Assembly: GCA_019096155.1 (NCBI GenBank)
Contig: JAHCVI010000006.1
Coordinates: 124,001-188,000 of the forward strand
From: Staphylotrichum longicolle
Lineage: Eukaryota > Ascomycota > Sordariomycetes > Sordariales > Chaetomiaceae
Direction of reading: 5' to 3'
DNA: 64,000 bases
Positions 1 to 10,656 of this stretch are shown in pieces. The notes under the pieces were generated by a model that ran no database searches, was not told the origin of the DNA, and saw nothing but the letters and a program-made list of their open reading frames with translations. The translations under genes and the position numbers were made by a program. The first letter of the stretch is position 1. Each line of letters starts with the position of its first letter.

Positions 1-1582
1 CCTCACCCTCGGCCTGATTGTGCTCGCCCTCTGTCTCAGCGTGTTCACCATGGCATTGGGTATGTCTCCCTCCTCCCTTCCATGTGTCCCATCTTCACCC
101 AAGCTGACACGGATCCCAGACAATTCCATCATCGCTACCGCCATCCCCAAAATCACCGACCAGTTCCAGTCCCTGCCCGACGTCGGCTGGTACGCCTCGG
201 CCTACATGCTGACCACAGCCGCCCTGCAGCTCCTCTTTGGCCGCTTCTACACCTTCTTCTCCATCAAATGGGTCTTCCTCCTCGCCATCTTTCTGTTCGA
301 AGTCGGCTCCCTGATCTGCGGCGTCGCCCAGAACAGCGTCACCCTCATCGTGGGGCGCGCCGTCGCCGGCGTCGGCGCCGCCGGCATCTTCTCGGGCGCG
401 CTCACCATCCTCGCCTACTCGGTGCCCCTGGCCAAGCGCCCCATCTACACGGGCGCCATCGGGAGCATGTACGGCCTGGCGAGCATCTCGGGCCCGCTGA
501 TGGGCGGCGCCTTCACCGACCATGTGACGTGGCGGTGGTGCTTCTTCATCAACCTGCCCGTCGGCGGCGTCACCATGGTCGTGATCGCGTGGTTCTTCCC
601 CGACCCGAAGCGGGAGCCGGTGAACAACGGCGACAGCCTGGCGCAGCGCGTCATGCGGTTCGACCCGTTTGGCACGCTGGTGTTTATGCCCGCCATCATC
701 AGCCTGCTGCTGGCGCTGCAGTGGGGCGGCACGACCTACGCGTGGGACAGCTGGAGGGTGATCCTGCTGTTTTGCTTCTTTGGCGTGCTGATCCTGGTGT
801 TTGTGTACATCCAGATCCGGCAGGGGGATCGCGCGACGGTGCCGCCGCGGATTGCGATCAAGCGGAGCGTGTGGTCGTCTGGGTTCTACATCCTCTGCCT
901 GGGCGGTGCGTTCCTCGGGTCGGTGTACTACCTGCCCATCTGGTTTCAGGCGGTCAAGGGCGCGAGCGCGGTCAAGTCGGGCATCATGAACCTGCCCATG
1001 CTGGTCGCGGTCGTGCTGCTGTCGGTCGTCGCGGGCGGCGCCGTCACCGCCTGGGGGTACTACACGCCGTTCATGCTCGCGAGCAGCGCGCTGTCGGCGA
1101 TCGGGTACGGGCTGACGACCACCTTCGAGCCGGACACGGGCAGCGCGGCGTGGATCGGGTACCAGATCATCATCGGTGCGGGTCTTGGAGCAGGGTTCCA
1201 GCAGCCCCTGATGGCGGTGCAGACGGTGCTCGACATCGCCGACGTGCCCACGGGCATGTCGCTCATCGTCTTCATGCAGACCCTGGGTGGTGCGCTGTTC
1301 GTCGCGGTCGCCCAGAACATCTTCACCAACAAGCTGGTCCAGTACGTCGCCGAGTACGTGCCCGAGATCCCCGACCCGTCCTTCATCCTCGGTGTGGGCG
1401 CCACCAGTGTCGCGCAGGTCGTTGACCCGGCGTTGTTGCCCGGCGTGAAGCTTGCCTTCAACGACGCGCTGACGCAGACCTTTATCGTGTTCACGGCGCT
1501 GTCGGCTATCAGCATTGTCGGAGCGTTGGCGGTCGAGTGGAAGAGCGTCAAGGGCAAGCCCGTCGAGATGGGCATGGCTTAA
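1..1582 (+). CDS. MFS multidrug/toxin exporter, DHA2 (14-TM) type, 5' partial
   Basis: The gene runs off the left edge, with about 506 residues visible. Exons are <1..59 and 120..1582. The 60-nt intron starts GTATGT and ends CCCAG, and joining it restores the family motif LDNSIIATAIPKITDQF. Further landmarks are the GRAVAGVGAAGIFSGALTI segment and WRWCFFINLPVGG after the fifth helix, both typical of the DHA2 drug:H+ antiporters. Hydrophobic segments repeat to the end and the C-terminus is short and cytosolic. By family it is a plasma-membrane proton-coupled exporter of drugs or fungal metabolites; the substrate cannot be read from sequence. No biosynthetic genes are seen on the visible side, but the upstream side is missing. 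Confidence 0.9.
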   Translation, partial: LTLGLIVLALCLSVFTMALGMSPSSLPCVPSSPKLTRIPDNSIIATAIPKITDQFQSLPDVGWYASAYMLTTAALQLLFGRFYTFFSIKWVFLLAIFLFEVGSLICGVAQNSVTLIVGRAVAGVGAAGIFSGALTILAYSVPLAKRPIYTGAIGSMYGLASISGPLMGGAFTDHVTWRWCFFINLPVGGVTMVVIAWFFPDPKREPVNNGDSLAQRVMRFDPFGTLVFMPAIISLLLALQWGGTTYAWDSWRVILLFCFFGVLILVFVYIQIRQGDRATVPPRIAIKRSVWSSGFYILCLGGAFLGSVYYLPIWFQAVKGASAVKSGIMNLPMLVAVVLLSVVAGGAVTAWGYYTPFMLASSALSAIGYGLTTTFEPDTGSAAWIGYQIIIGAGLGAGFQQPLMAVQTVLDIADVPTGMSLIVFMQTLGGALFVAVAQNIFTNKLVQYVAEYVPEIPDPSFILGVGATSVAQVVDPALLPGVKLAFNDALTQTFIVFTALSAISIVGALAVEWKSVKGKPVEMGMA

Positions 1583-2065
1583 GAAGGATTGTTTGTCTTT
1601 GGATGTACTAATATGGATACCCATCTCCGGTTTGCATTATTTTGGCATTATTGGATAGAGCTCGGTTTGGTTAGACGGCGTTTGGGTTTCGAGGAAGCAC
1701 CTTGTCATGTGCTGAAGAGATAAACCTACCTAATTTATGACTTATTCATCCATGACGGCATGACCATTTCATTCTCAGGGACGCATCTTCCGTGATTACA
1801 TTCAATTAAGGTATGTATCGACGAAGGCAACTAACCTAGGTATCTCGCAAGAACTGGATCAAACGACCATCCCCAAAATGTCACCCTCCTCCGTCCGGTG
1901 CATTGTGACGTTTTCACCAGGCACTCGCCTAGCGGAAGCAACATTTTCTTTGGGTTTGTCTTGTTATCATCCGGACAACTGAGTCATGGCTAAGCTAAGT
2001 TACATGGTAAAAACAAACATGCTTCCCTCTTCCCACCCTCCTCGTTGAAATGGAGGAATCCAATT
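1583..2065. other. intergenic, convergent 3' ends
   Basis: This stretch lies between the 3' ends of the MFS exporter (+) and the F-box gene (-). It is noticeably more AT-rich than the flanking genes. I see no coding region or structured RNA in it. Confidence 0.6.
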
Positions 2066-3517
2066 CTAGACAAAGACAGCGTCCACTTTGACAGAACGGA
2101 ACGCCTCGAGGGTCCTTGTCACGGTCTCAAGGGCCTGATCAGTCTGATGCAACCGATAACTCCAAAGTGGAATGCCGAGGTGAATTTTACTGAGTCTTGG
2201 AAGTTGGCCGGAGAGGAAGGCGCTCCAGATGCCCGTCATGACGTCGCTCAAGTCCTGAGCCGCCACGAGCCTGAGCTCCCGCAAAGAGGGGGGCAAAGAA
2301 GAGACAAAAAGATCTTGGCGCTCTTTGGTGAAACCGGAGTACGGTATATCAAGATCGAGGACTTCAAGCCCACCGAATCTCCCGAGCAAAAAAGCATGGT
2401 TGCCAATGGGCAACTCAAGCCTCAACACTTTTATTGTAGAGCTGTAGGGTTCCAACTCCTTGAGGGCTTCCCCAAGCTTCATACGGTAAGGAAAGAACTC
2501 AGGGTCTGTGGTAATGGTGACCTTGGAAAGCTTTGACCCGACTGTACTCAGCAGCTTACGCAAGCCGGAACCCTCTATGGAGCAGTCGGAGAGACAGAGC
2601 TCGCTGAGTTTTGACAGCCGCGGCAATTGATGCTTAGAGGTTCGTCCCTGTTTGGCGTGTAGATCTTCAGGGAGCTCGACGCAGTTGCGATAGTTCAGAA
2701 CCTCAAGGTTTGGTGTTGCCCGGAGGATGTCGATGATGTGAGTGAGGTTGACGACATGCTCAAGCTCAAATCCGCATACGGGTTGGCGCTTGAGTGATTC
2801 AAGCTTCAGTGAGGCGCTCCATTGATCGAGAACTCGAAAGAAACCGGAACCGAAATTGGAATATGACGGGCTCCAAAGGCGAAAGGCAAAGCTGCTCAGA
2901 TTCGGGGCGAGGTGAAGCAGCAAGGAAACCTGGGCTGCAGACCTTTCCTCCTCAGACATTTCGAGAGCATGTTCCCCGGCTCCAGACAGCAATGCGTGCC
3001 AAAGAGGCAACCAGATCCCATCGCGTAGCGATTCCTTGACCATGCGCGGTGTGAGGCTAGGAGGCGTCGCTGAATTCGATGTGTTCCCCTCGAATGGTAT
3101 CCGGTCCAAAACCGTGACTTGGAAGACTTTCTCTCTCAACGCGGGCTGTTCCACCAGGGTACGTATGCACAGAAAGAAGTCAGACCTTCCTGAGGCGATT
3201 ATGTTGTGGAAGAGAAATGGCTGTGCGACTGTTCGGAAGAATCTGCACGTCTGGCTCAGGTTCGACAAGCTCATCTTCTCTTCCTCTGCCGGTCTCCATG
3301 AGGCCGTGTCTTCGAATATGTTTTCTGTTCCAAATAGAAATTGAGCAGGAAGTTCGGGCCTGTCGTTGGGTCTGCAGTGCTGGCAGAGATGGCTGCAAAT
3401 CTCGAGCAGGAGCTCGACGGGGAGGGTCATCAAGACGGACTGTGGCAGCTCTGGTAAGGTTTCGGAGCGCCTTTCAGGCTCGCGTGAGCGAGTTGTGAGT
3501 TGCATCTGCCCCTCCAT
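2066..3517 (-). CDS. F-box protein with degenerate leucine-rich repeats
   Basis: A single exon encodes 483 aa, starting at the ATG at 3517. Residues about 25-110 form an F-box (LPVELLLEICSHL ... LSNLSQTCRFFRTVAQPFLFHNI) interrupted by a short insert. The remainder has leucine-spaced segments such as LRKLLSTVGSKLSKVTI and LPRLSKLSELCLSDCSIEG, resembling the degenerate LRR region of fungal F-box proteins. By family it would be the substrate-recruiting subunit of an SCF (Skp1-Cul1-F-box) ubiquitin ligase. The substrate is unknown. No frame break is seen. Confidence 0.8.
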   Translation of the reverse strand: MEGQMQLTTRSREPERRSETLPELPQSVLMTLPVELLLEICSHLCQHCRPNDRPELPAQFLFGTENIFEDTASWRPAEEEKMSLSNLSQTCRFFRTVAQPFLFHNIIASGRSDFFLCIRTLVEQPALREKVFQVTVLDRIPFEGNTSNSATPPSLTPRMVKESLRDGIWLPLWHALLSGAGEHALEMSEEERSAAQVSLLLHLAPNLSSFAFRLWSPSYSNFGSGFFRVLDQWSASLKLESLKRQPVCGFELEHVVNLTHIIDILRATPNLEVLNYRNCVELPEDLHAKQGRTSKHQLPRLSKLSELCLSDCSIEGSGLRKLLSTVGSKLSKVTITTDPEFFPYRMKLGEALKELEPYSSTIKVLRLELPIGNHAFLLGRFGGLEVLDLDIPYSGFTKERQDLFVSSLPPSLRELRLVAAQDLSDVMTGIWSAFLSGQLPRLSKIHLGIPLWSYRLHQTDQALETVTRTLEAFRSVKVDAVFV

Positions 3518-4613
3518 TTTGAGGTCGTCGGCATTCGTGGATTGCTGCCATGGTCTTAGTCCTGATCATCAGAGTACATTGAGTGGAATCAATAGGTACG
3601 CACAGAAGAAATTGCCGAGGCTTTGGGAGCGACCAACGATCCAGACAATCATTATTGGCGCGAAAGTTTGGCGCTTGTTGAATTTCGGATGGTGTAAGCC
3701 TTGCTCGGGTGGTTATCGCCGTTGAGAGACGGGTTGCTTCTGTCGTCGAGTTGTTGTGGTTGAGTTTTGGTTTGGAGTTGGCTAAACTCAAACGTTGAGT
3801 TTCGGAGAACAGTTGGATCGCCAGAGGATTGTGTTACGCAGGCTATTACAGACAGCTTGCAATCGCTGCGGGATGGCGCTCTGGGAGGTAGTCGAATGAA
3901 TCGGCATCAATCTCAGAGGCAGATATCAGTGCCTTTCTGATGGATGGATGTCGAAGAGCTGCCTGAATTCGGATTGGAAGTGGTGTGAAGTCGAGGACTT
4001 TAACGGGAATCTGAAGTGATCTTGTTTTCTTTCAAAAAAAAAAAAAAATAAGAAAAATATAAAAAAAGTGAGGGTCGTTCCCTCCGAGGTTCCTTCCTTG
4101 TTGGGTGTTGATACCTGTCGTGATCTCCTCCAATTGGCTGCCAAATATAATAACTACTCAAAAGTAAGAGTGAATCTCAAAAGACCAAGTCAGTTGAGCG
4201 AAAACTTGCGAGCATCCACCCCAAGCAAGTATGTATTGAGCCTTTCCAAGTACCTAATTTGCAAACCGAGATGACCTCCCCTTATCCTGAAAACGCCAGC
4301 CATGTCTAGGTATTCTATGGTGTGTGCATGCAGAAGCGCCGTTTCCCAACAAACACTCCAAAACCCCGAGGCCAATGTCTATGTCGCCATGTATATAAAA
4401 TGCACGCGCAGGGTGAGATTTATGACCCTACCCCTGCTGAGCTGTCCGCGAGCCCTCCGCTCTCACCTGTTCTAAACCGAACATGGAAACTAATTTGATA
4501 CGATTTTCTCCAAAGAGAGTCCAAAGCCGCAACGCCCTCCCGCTTGAAGAGGTCTCCGTAACCGTGGTGATCTCGCTGCCTTGATTGTCGCTGTTCGTGT
4601 CGACACCCCTTCC
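3518..4613. other. intergenic, includes a poly-A run
   Basis: This is the upstream region of the F-box gene and the 3' flank of CTP synthase; both genes are on the minus strand. A run of 14 A lies at 4034-4047, and a TATATAAAAT stretch near 4391 could be a promoter element but has no gene at a suitable distance. Short reading frames here look random. Confidence 0.5.
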
Positions 4614-6839
4614 TTACTGGGCAGTGCCGTTCGGGATGTGGTGGGCCTTGAAGGCCTGCACCGGGTGCTGCTTCAGCACCTCGTCCAGGCAGCCAGCGCT
4701 GGCAGCGATGAAGCCGAGGTAGGGCCGCTGCTCCAGAGTCAGCTTCGTTAGTCGCTCAATATGGGTGGGAGAACTCACGCTCGGGTTGAGGACCTGGGAT
4801 TGGTACTCGGCATGGAACTGCGTGCCTGTGGTGAAGTTAGTCCCACTCTCAAGCGAACACGCAGTCAGGAGATACATACCAACAAAGAAGGGGTGATCCT
4901 TGAGCTCAAAGATCTCCATCCGCTCGCCCGTCTCGTCCTTGCCAACAAAGTGAAGGCCGGCCTTTTCAAGCTGACCCACAAGCTCGGGGTTGATCTCGTA
5001 GCGGTGGCGGTGCCTCTCCTCGATGACCTCAGCACCACCGTACAGGGACCGCGCCCGCGACCACTCCGAGTCCTGCTGGAAGATGGTCTTGCGCAGACCC
5101 AGACGCATCGTGCCGCCCAGGTTGTGACGGTCGAGCTCGGGCATGTAGACGACCACGCGGTCCTTGGCCTGGGCGTCAAACTCCTCGGAAGTAGCCTCCG
5201 ACATGCCGCAGAGATCCCTGGCGAACTGGATCGCAGCGACCTGGAAGCCGAGGCACACACCGAGGAACGGAATCTCATTCTCCCGCGCCCACTTGGAAAC
5301 CCGCATCATGCCCTCGGTTCCACGGTGGCCGAATCCACCAGGAACGATGATGCCTGACGCCGTGGAAACCTCATGCCACGCCTTGTGGTACTTGGCCTGT
5401 GCCGCCCCGCCCTTGGTCGTCGGCTCGAGATCCTCCGAGTCGATCCACATCAGGTTGAGTTTCCGACGGATCTTCATGGCCGAGTGCTCAAGCGCCTTGA
5501 CGACCGAGAGGTAGGCGTCCTGGCATGTGATGTACTTGCCCACAAGGGCGATCTTGAGCTCCTCCTGATATGTTGGCGTGACGACCGACTTCCACAGCTC
5601 CCAGAGCTCTGTGCCGTGCACGGACATGGCGGGCGAGATGGTGACCTTGTCCAAAGCCAGCTTGGACCGGAGTTGAGGGATGAGCTTCTGCTCGCTGAGA
5701 AGCAGGGGAACCTGATAGATGGTCGGCATGTCGCGCACAACGATGACCTGCGACGTCTCGACCTGGCAGTGAAGCGCCAGTTTGGCGAGGGTCGGCTCAG
5801 CGAGGGGCGTCTCGCAACGGCACGCGACGACGTCGGGGATGAGACCGTGGCTGCGGATCGACTTGACGGCGTGCTGTGTCGGCTTCGTCTTTTGCTCGCC
5901 GTGGACGGTAGGCACGTACGAGACGTGAATGTTCATGAAGTTTCCAGCGCCGGCCTCGTGGCGGACTATTTATGGAGTCAGTCTCAAACCAAAACTCTGA
6001 GGTGTCTGGAGTCATACGCTGAGTCAGAGCCTCAATGAACGGCATCTGTCATGGGGTTAGAGAGTTCTGATTGTCAGAAAACTGGTTGTTGGACATACGC
6101 TCTCAATATCACCAATGGTACCACTGTTTGAAACCGAGTCAGCGACTGTTCTTTCGGCGCAGTCTGATGTTTTCATATCAAACGGGCATTGGGAAATCAA
6201 ACTCACCCAAGCTCGATGATGCAAACGTCAGGCTCCTCGCCGGAGCCATCGACGGGGATCAGGGAGACCCGCTTGATCCAGTCCTTGATGGAATCCGTCA
6301 CGTGGGGCACAATCTGCACCGTCTTGCCGAGATAGTCACCGCGGCGCTCCTTCTGGATGACGTTGAGGTAGACCTTGCCGGTGGTGATGTTGTGCTCGCT
6401 GGTGAGGCGCACTCCGAGATACCTCTCGTAGTTGCCGAGATCGAGATCGACTTCGCCACCTGCGAAGGGTCAGACGTCTGCAGTACTTCCCCTGGACATG
6501 GTGGTCTACGAACCCGACGTCAAAACGAAGCACTCGCCGTGCTCGGCGGGGGCCATGAGCCCCGCGTCGACCGACACATAGGGGTCGATCTTGATGCAGC
6601 TGACGCGGAGACCAAGGGTTTTCAGGAGCTGTGGCCAATGTGGTTAGAGCCTAGACGCCATTGTGCACAATGGATCGCGGGGTATCTACGGACCAGGCCC
6701 GTGGACGAGGCAATGATGCCCTTCCCAACCCCTGCCGACGGTTAGCGACTTGACGATCCGGCAGTGCTCTTGCCTCTGGCGGGCGGGGTTTCGGCGGATT
6801 ACCTGAAATGACACCGCCGGTAACGAGAACGTAACGCAT
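4614..6839 (-). CDS. CTP synthase
   Basis: Nine exons (6803-6839, 6694-6731, 6514-6628, 6207-6459, 6099-6123, 6018-6045, 4880-5965, 4779-4825, 4614-4727) give 580 aa, the usual length. The enzyme amidates UTP to CTP using glutamine and ATP, in the cytosol. The N-terminal synthetase domain starts MRYVLVTGGVISGVGKG (nucleotide loop) and contains KIDPYVSVDAG and HGECFVL. The C-terminal class I glutaminase domain has the nucleophile loop LGVCLGFQ and the HAEY histidine-glutamate. The last two introns (4826-4879, 54 nt; 4728-4778, 51 nt) contain no stop and keep the frame. They are recognised as introns because removing them restores FFVGTQFHAEY and NPSRPYLGF and because both have clean splice sites. 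Likely orthologue of yeast URA7/URA8. Confidence 0.95.
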
Positions 6840-7441
6840 CTTGCTTGGACCTGTCGAGTTGCGATGGCGGGGTAGGGAGAATCAATCCGACAGAGCGTTA
6901 GTGTATGGCGGTGTGAAAATGGAAAATTTTTGACGCGACGCGGTCGAAGGCAAAGCTAAAAACTTGAGTGCGGGGCAGAGGGGCTGCCTGGGATGGGGAC
7001 CCAGATCGAACCCACTGGTAGGGGTCTCGTCCGCCCTACCGTCAGCTGCTCCACGCTGCGTTTCAGCACTGAGCCCTGCGCGCAGGGGTTCGGCGGGGAT
7101 TGATAAGGTATCAAGGGATTCTGAGATGCCAGATAGCCAGGCAGAGCGAATTGGCAATCCAAAGCGAAAATTTATGTGTCACAATAAAACCTTCGACAAA
7201 AAAGCATTAAAATGGCACAACCTCGCTGCGTCATGCTTCTTGCCAGGGCTTATCAAGATCAGAGGAACACGGGCTTGCCGTTGGGAACCCCACATTGGCC
7301 ATGCCACGGCGGGCGCTAATGCATCGAGAACAGGCGAACGGCGAAAAAGGCGGGGTCCTCGCCCAATAAGGAAGGCGGTCACAATTTCCGATAAGAAACA
7401 GCCCAACATTTCAACTGCATCAATCCTCAACTCCAACATCG
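6840..7441. other. CTP synthase upstream region
   Basis: About 600 nt separate the CTP synthase start from the 3' end of the esterase gene. It must hold the CTP synthase promoter and 5' leader. No coding region is recognised. A tRNA-like string near 7000 was examined and rejected. Confidence 0.5.
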
Positions 7442-9161
7442 TCAACTCGAACACCTCCAGCTCGCCGCGTCATCCACATCCCCTTTCCCATCCCACACCG
7501 CCCTCTTCGGCCACGCACAAACCGGCCTCTGCCTCTTCACGCCGGACGTCGGATCCATCGAGCTCCTCCACGTCGTCGCGACAATGCTCTCGACCGCCTT
7601 GCCCCCCTCCACCCACTCCACCAGCGCCATCAGCGCGTCATGCTCCGCATCCTCAAACCCGGGCACCGACCACACGCCGCTGCCCATCACGCCCGCCTGA
7701 AACGCGCCCCCCAGATTCCACGGCGCGTCCACCGCCGTGCCCCAACAATGCTGCATCCCGGGCACAAGAAACATCCTCATAAACTCGTCCACCCCGTCCC
7801 TCCCAAGCGCCGCCACCGTCCGGTTATAAAACACCTCCGACCCCCGCGTCGGCACCAGCCCGTCCGCCAGGCCGTGGTACAGCACCACCTTCCCGCCGCG
7901 CTCCCGCACGCGCGCCATGGCGGCGTAGTCGTCGGCCGTCGCGCCGCCCGGGTCGTGCGCCTCGGCGTAGGCGACGACGCTCTCGTCGAAGGTGTGCCAG
8001 TCCCAGGAGGGGTCGTCGAACAGGAAGTCGCGCGCGTAGCCGATGCCGAAGGCGCTGGGCTCGGTGCCGTTGACGAGGATCCACCATTGCTCTTCGGACG
8101 AGGGCGTCAGGCCCGGGTAGAGGAGGGAGGAGTCCTTGGTGGAGAGGTAAGCGTTGTAGATGTTGTGTGCGGTCGTGAGTTGCTGCGTGGTGAGGCATTT
8201 GGAAGGGTTGGGGGTGTTGGGGTTCGGTTGGCAGAGGAGGCGGGTGAGGTTGAGAGGGCAGGTGTCGGGGCTGCTGACGATGCCATCGCGGACGCCGTCG
8301 AGGGCGTCGCATTGGCGGGTCACTTCGTCGGCGAGGAGCGAGATGTCGACCGTGGCGAGGCGTTTGGGGGAGGTCGCGGGGAGGTTGAACAGGCCGACTT
8401 GGGTGACGTAAGTGTTGAGGTGGGAGGTCCACCACGCGGGCGCGCCGATCAGGGCGCCGTCGAAGGTGTCGGGGAAGGTTTGCAGCTCCTTGAGCCCCTG
8501 CCGGCCGCCAGTCGAGCAGCCGCTGTAGTAGGAGTAGGTGAGTGATGTGTCGCTGTAGTAGGCGCTGACCAGCTGTTTGCCCAGGACGGTCGAGCCGTGG
8601 ATGGCTCGCCAGCCCCAGTCAGTCTTTTTCTCGGGCTGGTTGCGCGCCCAGGTGGTGTCGGTCGAGGTTGAGCTGTGGCCGGTGTCGGTGGACAGGGAAG
8701 CCATGCCGTACCGTGGGCCGGCAGCCCTGGGTTGGTGTTAACACCCGCTGCATGACTGTTAGGGGTAAAGTACGTTACATGTCCAGCCAGTTGATGCCCC
8801 CCGCGAACCCTCCATTCCCCACGACGAGAAACCTCGAGTTCCACTCATTTGGCAGGAAGAGACCAAAGCGGTAGCTGCTTGTCGACGAGCTTTTGACACG
8901 GACAGTTACCGCACACAGTGCTGGTAGATTGGTCGGGTTGGTCGGATACGCAACGTTGGCGGCTCCCTCACCGTAGCTGCCACCCTGCCGTACAACGGCA
9001 ACCTTCTCAAGGGTTGCCCCGGCAGGGAGAATGCCGGCAAAGGAAGACCGGTCACATCTCAGGTGCCTCTCGCTGGTGTGGGGAAACCCAAAGGGGCTGG
9101 CGATGGCGTTAAGGGCAAGGAGGACAGCCGTACTGGCGACAAGCACTGCAGAGCGGGCCAT
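7442..9161 (-). CDS. secreted tannase / feruloyl esterase
   Basis: Two exons (8779-9161, 7442-8726; 52-nt intron, GTAACG..CCCAG) give 555 aa. A signal peptide is visible (MARSAVLVASTAVLLALNA), and an in-frame ATG 9 nt upstream is an alternative start. The tannase/feruloyl esterase family hallmark, the CS-D-HC arrangement, is complete: the nucleophile Ser in GCSTGGRQG with an adjacent Cys, the Asp in GLADGLVP, and the His in GMQHCWG with an adjacent Cys. Landmarks FLVVGNGGFAGG and YGMASLSTDTGH fit the family. It is expected to act outside the cell, releasing ferulic or gallic acid esters from plant polymers or tannins. Substrate preference cannot be decided here. Confidence 0.92.
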
Positions 9162-10656
9162 GATCAGCATCGCATACAGGCTATATGCCCAAGTATAGGG
9201 CTTCAATAAAGAGTAATATCGAGCGGGAACCGCTTGGGCATCTCCCACGGTACTGGGCTGCGGGTTATATGATGTGCGGTCTGGACTCTGGACTGCACAT
9301 ACACCACCACGGTGCTTACCAGCTGCGATGCCCCATGCTGATGCTCCCTCGCGCAGACCCCAGATGCGAGAAGCATCTCTCGGTGAAGGGGCTACTGTGC
9401 CATCGGGTTTCTCCGATTCTTTGTCCTTAGCTGGCATTGCAGGCGACACAGGCACCCTTCTTGTTTGTCAGCGGGGAGGCCTGGGGCTTAGGGGGGCAGA
9501 GCACGATCACACCTGCCTTGTCGGTAAGTCGATATCCAATGATCTTCCCTTGGGTTCTGTGGTAAGTGGACGTCGTGACCGAAGAGTAGCTGATGTCAGC
9601 GGTGGGCAGCGGGATGGGCAGCAACCGAGTGATTGGATCGGGATCCCACCGCTGCGGCTCCTCGGTCACACCTGGCACACAACGCGACCCACCCGTCCAA
9701 CCGTGACAAGAGACTCGGCAAGTCTGAAGGAGGACCAACTTAGACCGCTGGAACCTTCTGATATAATTAGGGATCTGGGAGCCACACTGTCCAGCACCTC
9801 ATGTCATGCGGGCATCAACCCAATAACAGGGTAACGGTCCGTACTCCACACACCTGGCAGAAAGTGAAGGGAAGGAAAGGTGACGTGGCGTGAGGATTGC
9901 CTCAATATTGGTACCCACACGAAAGGACGCAGGTCATCGGGCAGGACTGAGATGAGAAAGTTGGTTGAGTACCAACTGCTGGAACTTCGGTGGGTGGGTC
10001 GGCCGGGATACTCAAGTAAGGTTGTTCGGGAGTTGATTCGGGACTCGCAGTGGTCGAGAAGCAGGCGGCACGGCAGATGCGGGGCGCACTACGTCCGACC
10101 CTGGAAATCGCTGCCCAGTTGCTTTGACCGCCATTCGACATTCTGGTCGACGAAGTCCATTTGGAAGTTCTTGCTCCTGTTTTGATGCTGGTTTATTCTG
10201 CCAGTGAAGTTTGCAGCCCGCGTGTCGCAATTCGCAACAATGCTCCTGCGCGTAGCCCTGGCTGCTGGTCTTGCATTCAAGGTGAGTTAAGATGCGACGA
10301 GCATTACCGGTGTGTTGGGTCTGCAGATTTCGCGGGGCTCAAGATTGCTTTCTAGATTAAAATATTGCCCTGGTTTCTTCTGAGGTGTCGCGGAGAAGCG
10401 CTGAGGTTGTCGCTCCTGCCCGGAAGGCGCAGACTACGCGTTTTGCCTTGCACTGTGACGCAGTTCCGCAGACAACCTTCCATGAGGTTCTTTCCGGCTT
10501 AGGTAGACTGGCGACGTTGTCTGAACTCGATTCAATGGGACTTGAATTATTTGCAGGCTTCAACAGTTCCAAGACTCAATGTTCCGAAGCCATCCTGCGT
10601 CGCTAGCTCAACTTACTTGGTCTATCGCTGTGTAGAGCTCTTTCGGAGAAGCAACC
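9162..10656. other. intergenic, no gene recognised
   Basis: About 1.5 kb lie between the esterase start and the 3' end of the next MFS gene. Several frames of 60-190 codons exist but none shows domain similarity, a consistent frame with splice sites, or a signal peptide. It probably contains the esterase promoter. Confidence 0.5.

Noticed and set aside
95..1624. 509-codon open frame on the minus strand
   Set aside because: It is the antisense shadow of the MFS exporter in GC-rich sequence. Its product is Arg/Asp/Gly/His-rich with no domain.
4391..4402. TATATAAAAT promoter-like stretch
   Set aside because: No plus-strand gene follows, and the minus-strand F-box start is about 0.9 kb away.
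6975..7030. tRNA-like T-arm string near the CTP synthase promoter
   Set aside because: The arms around the TTCGATC-like loop do not pair, and no acceptor or anticodon stem can be drawn.
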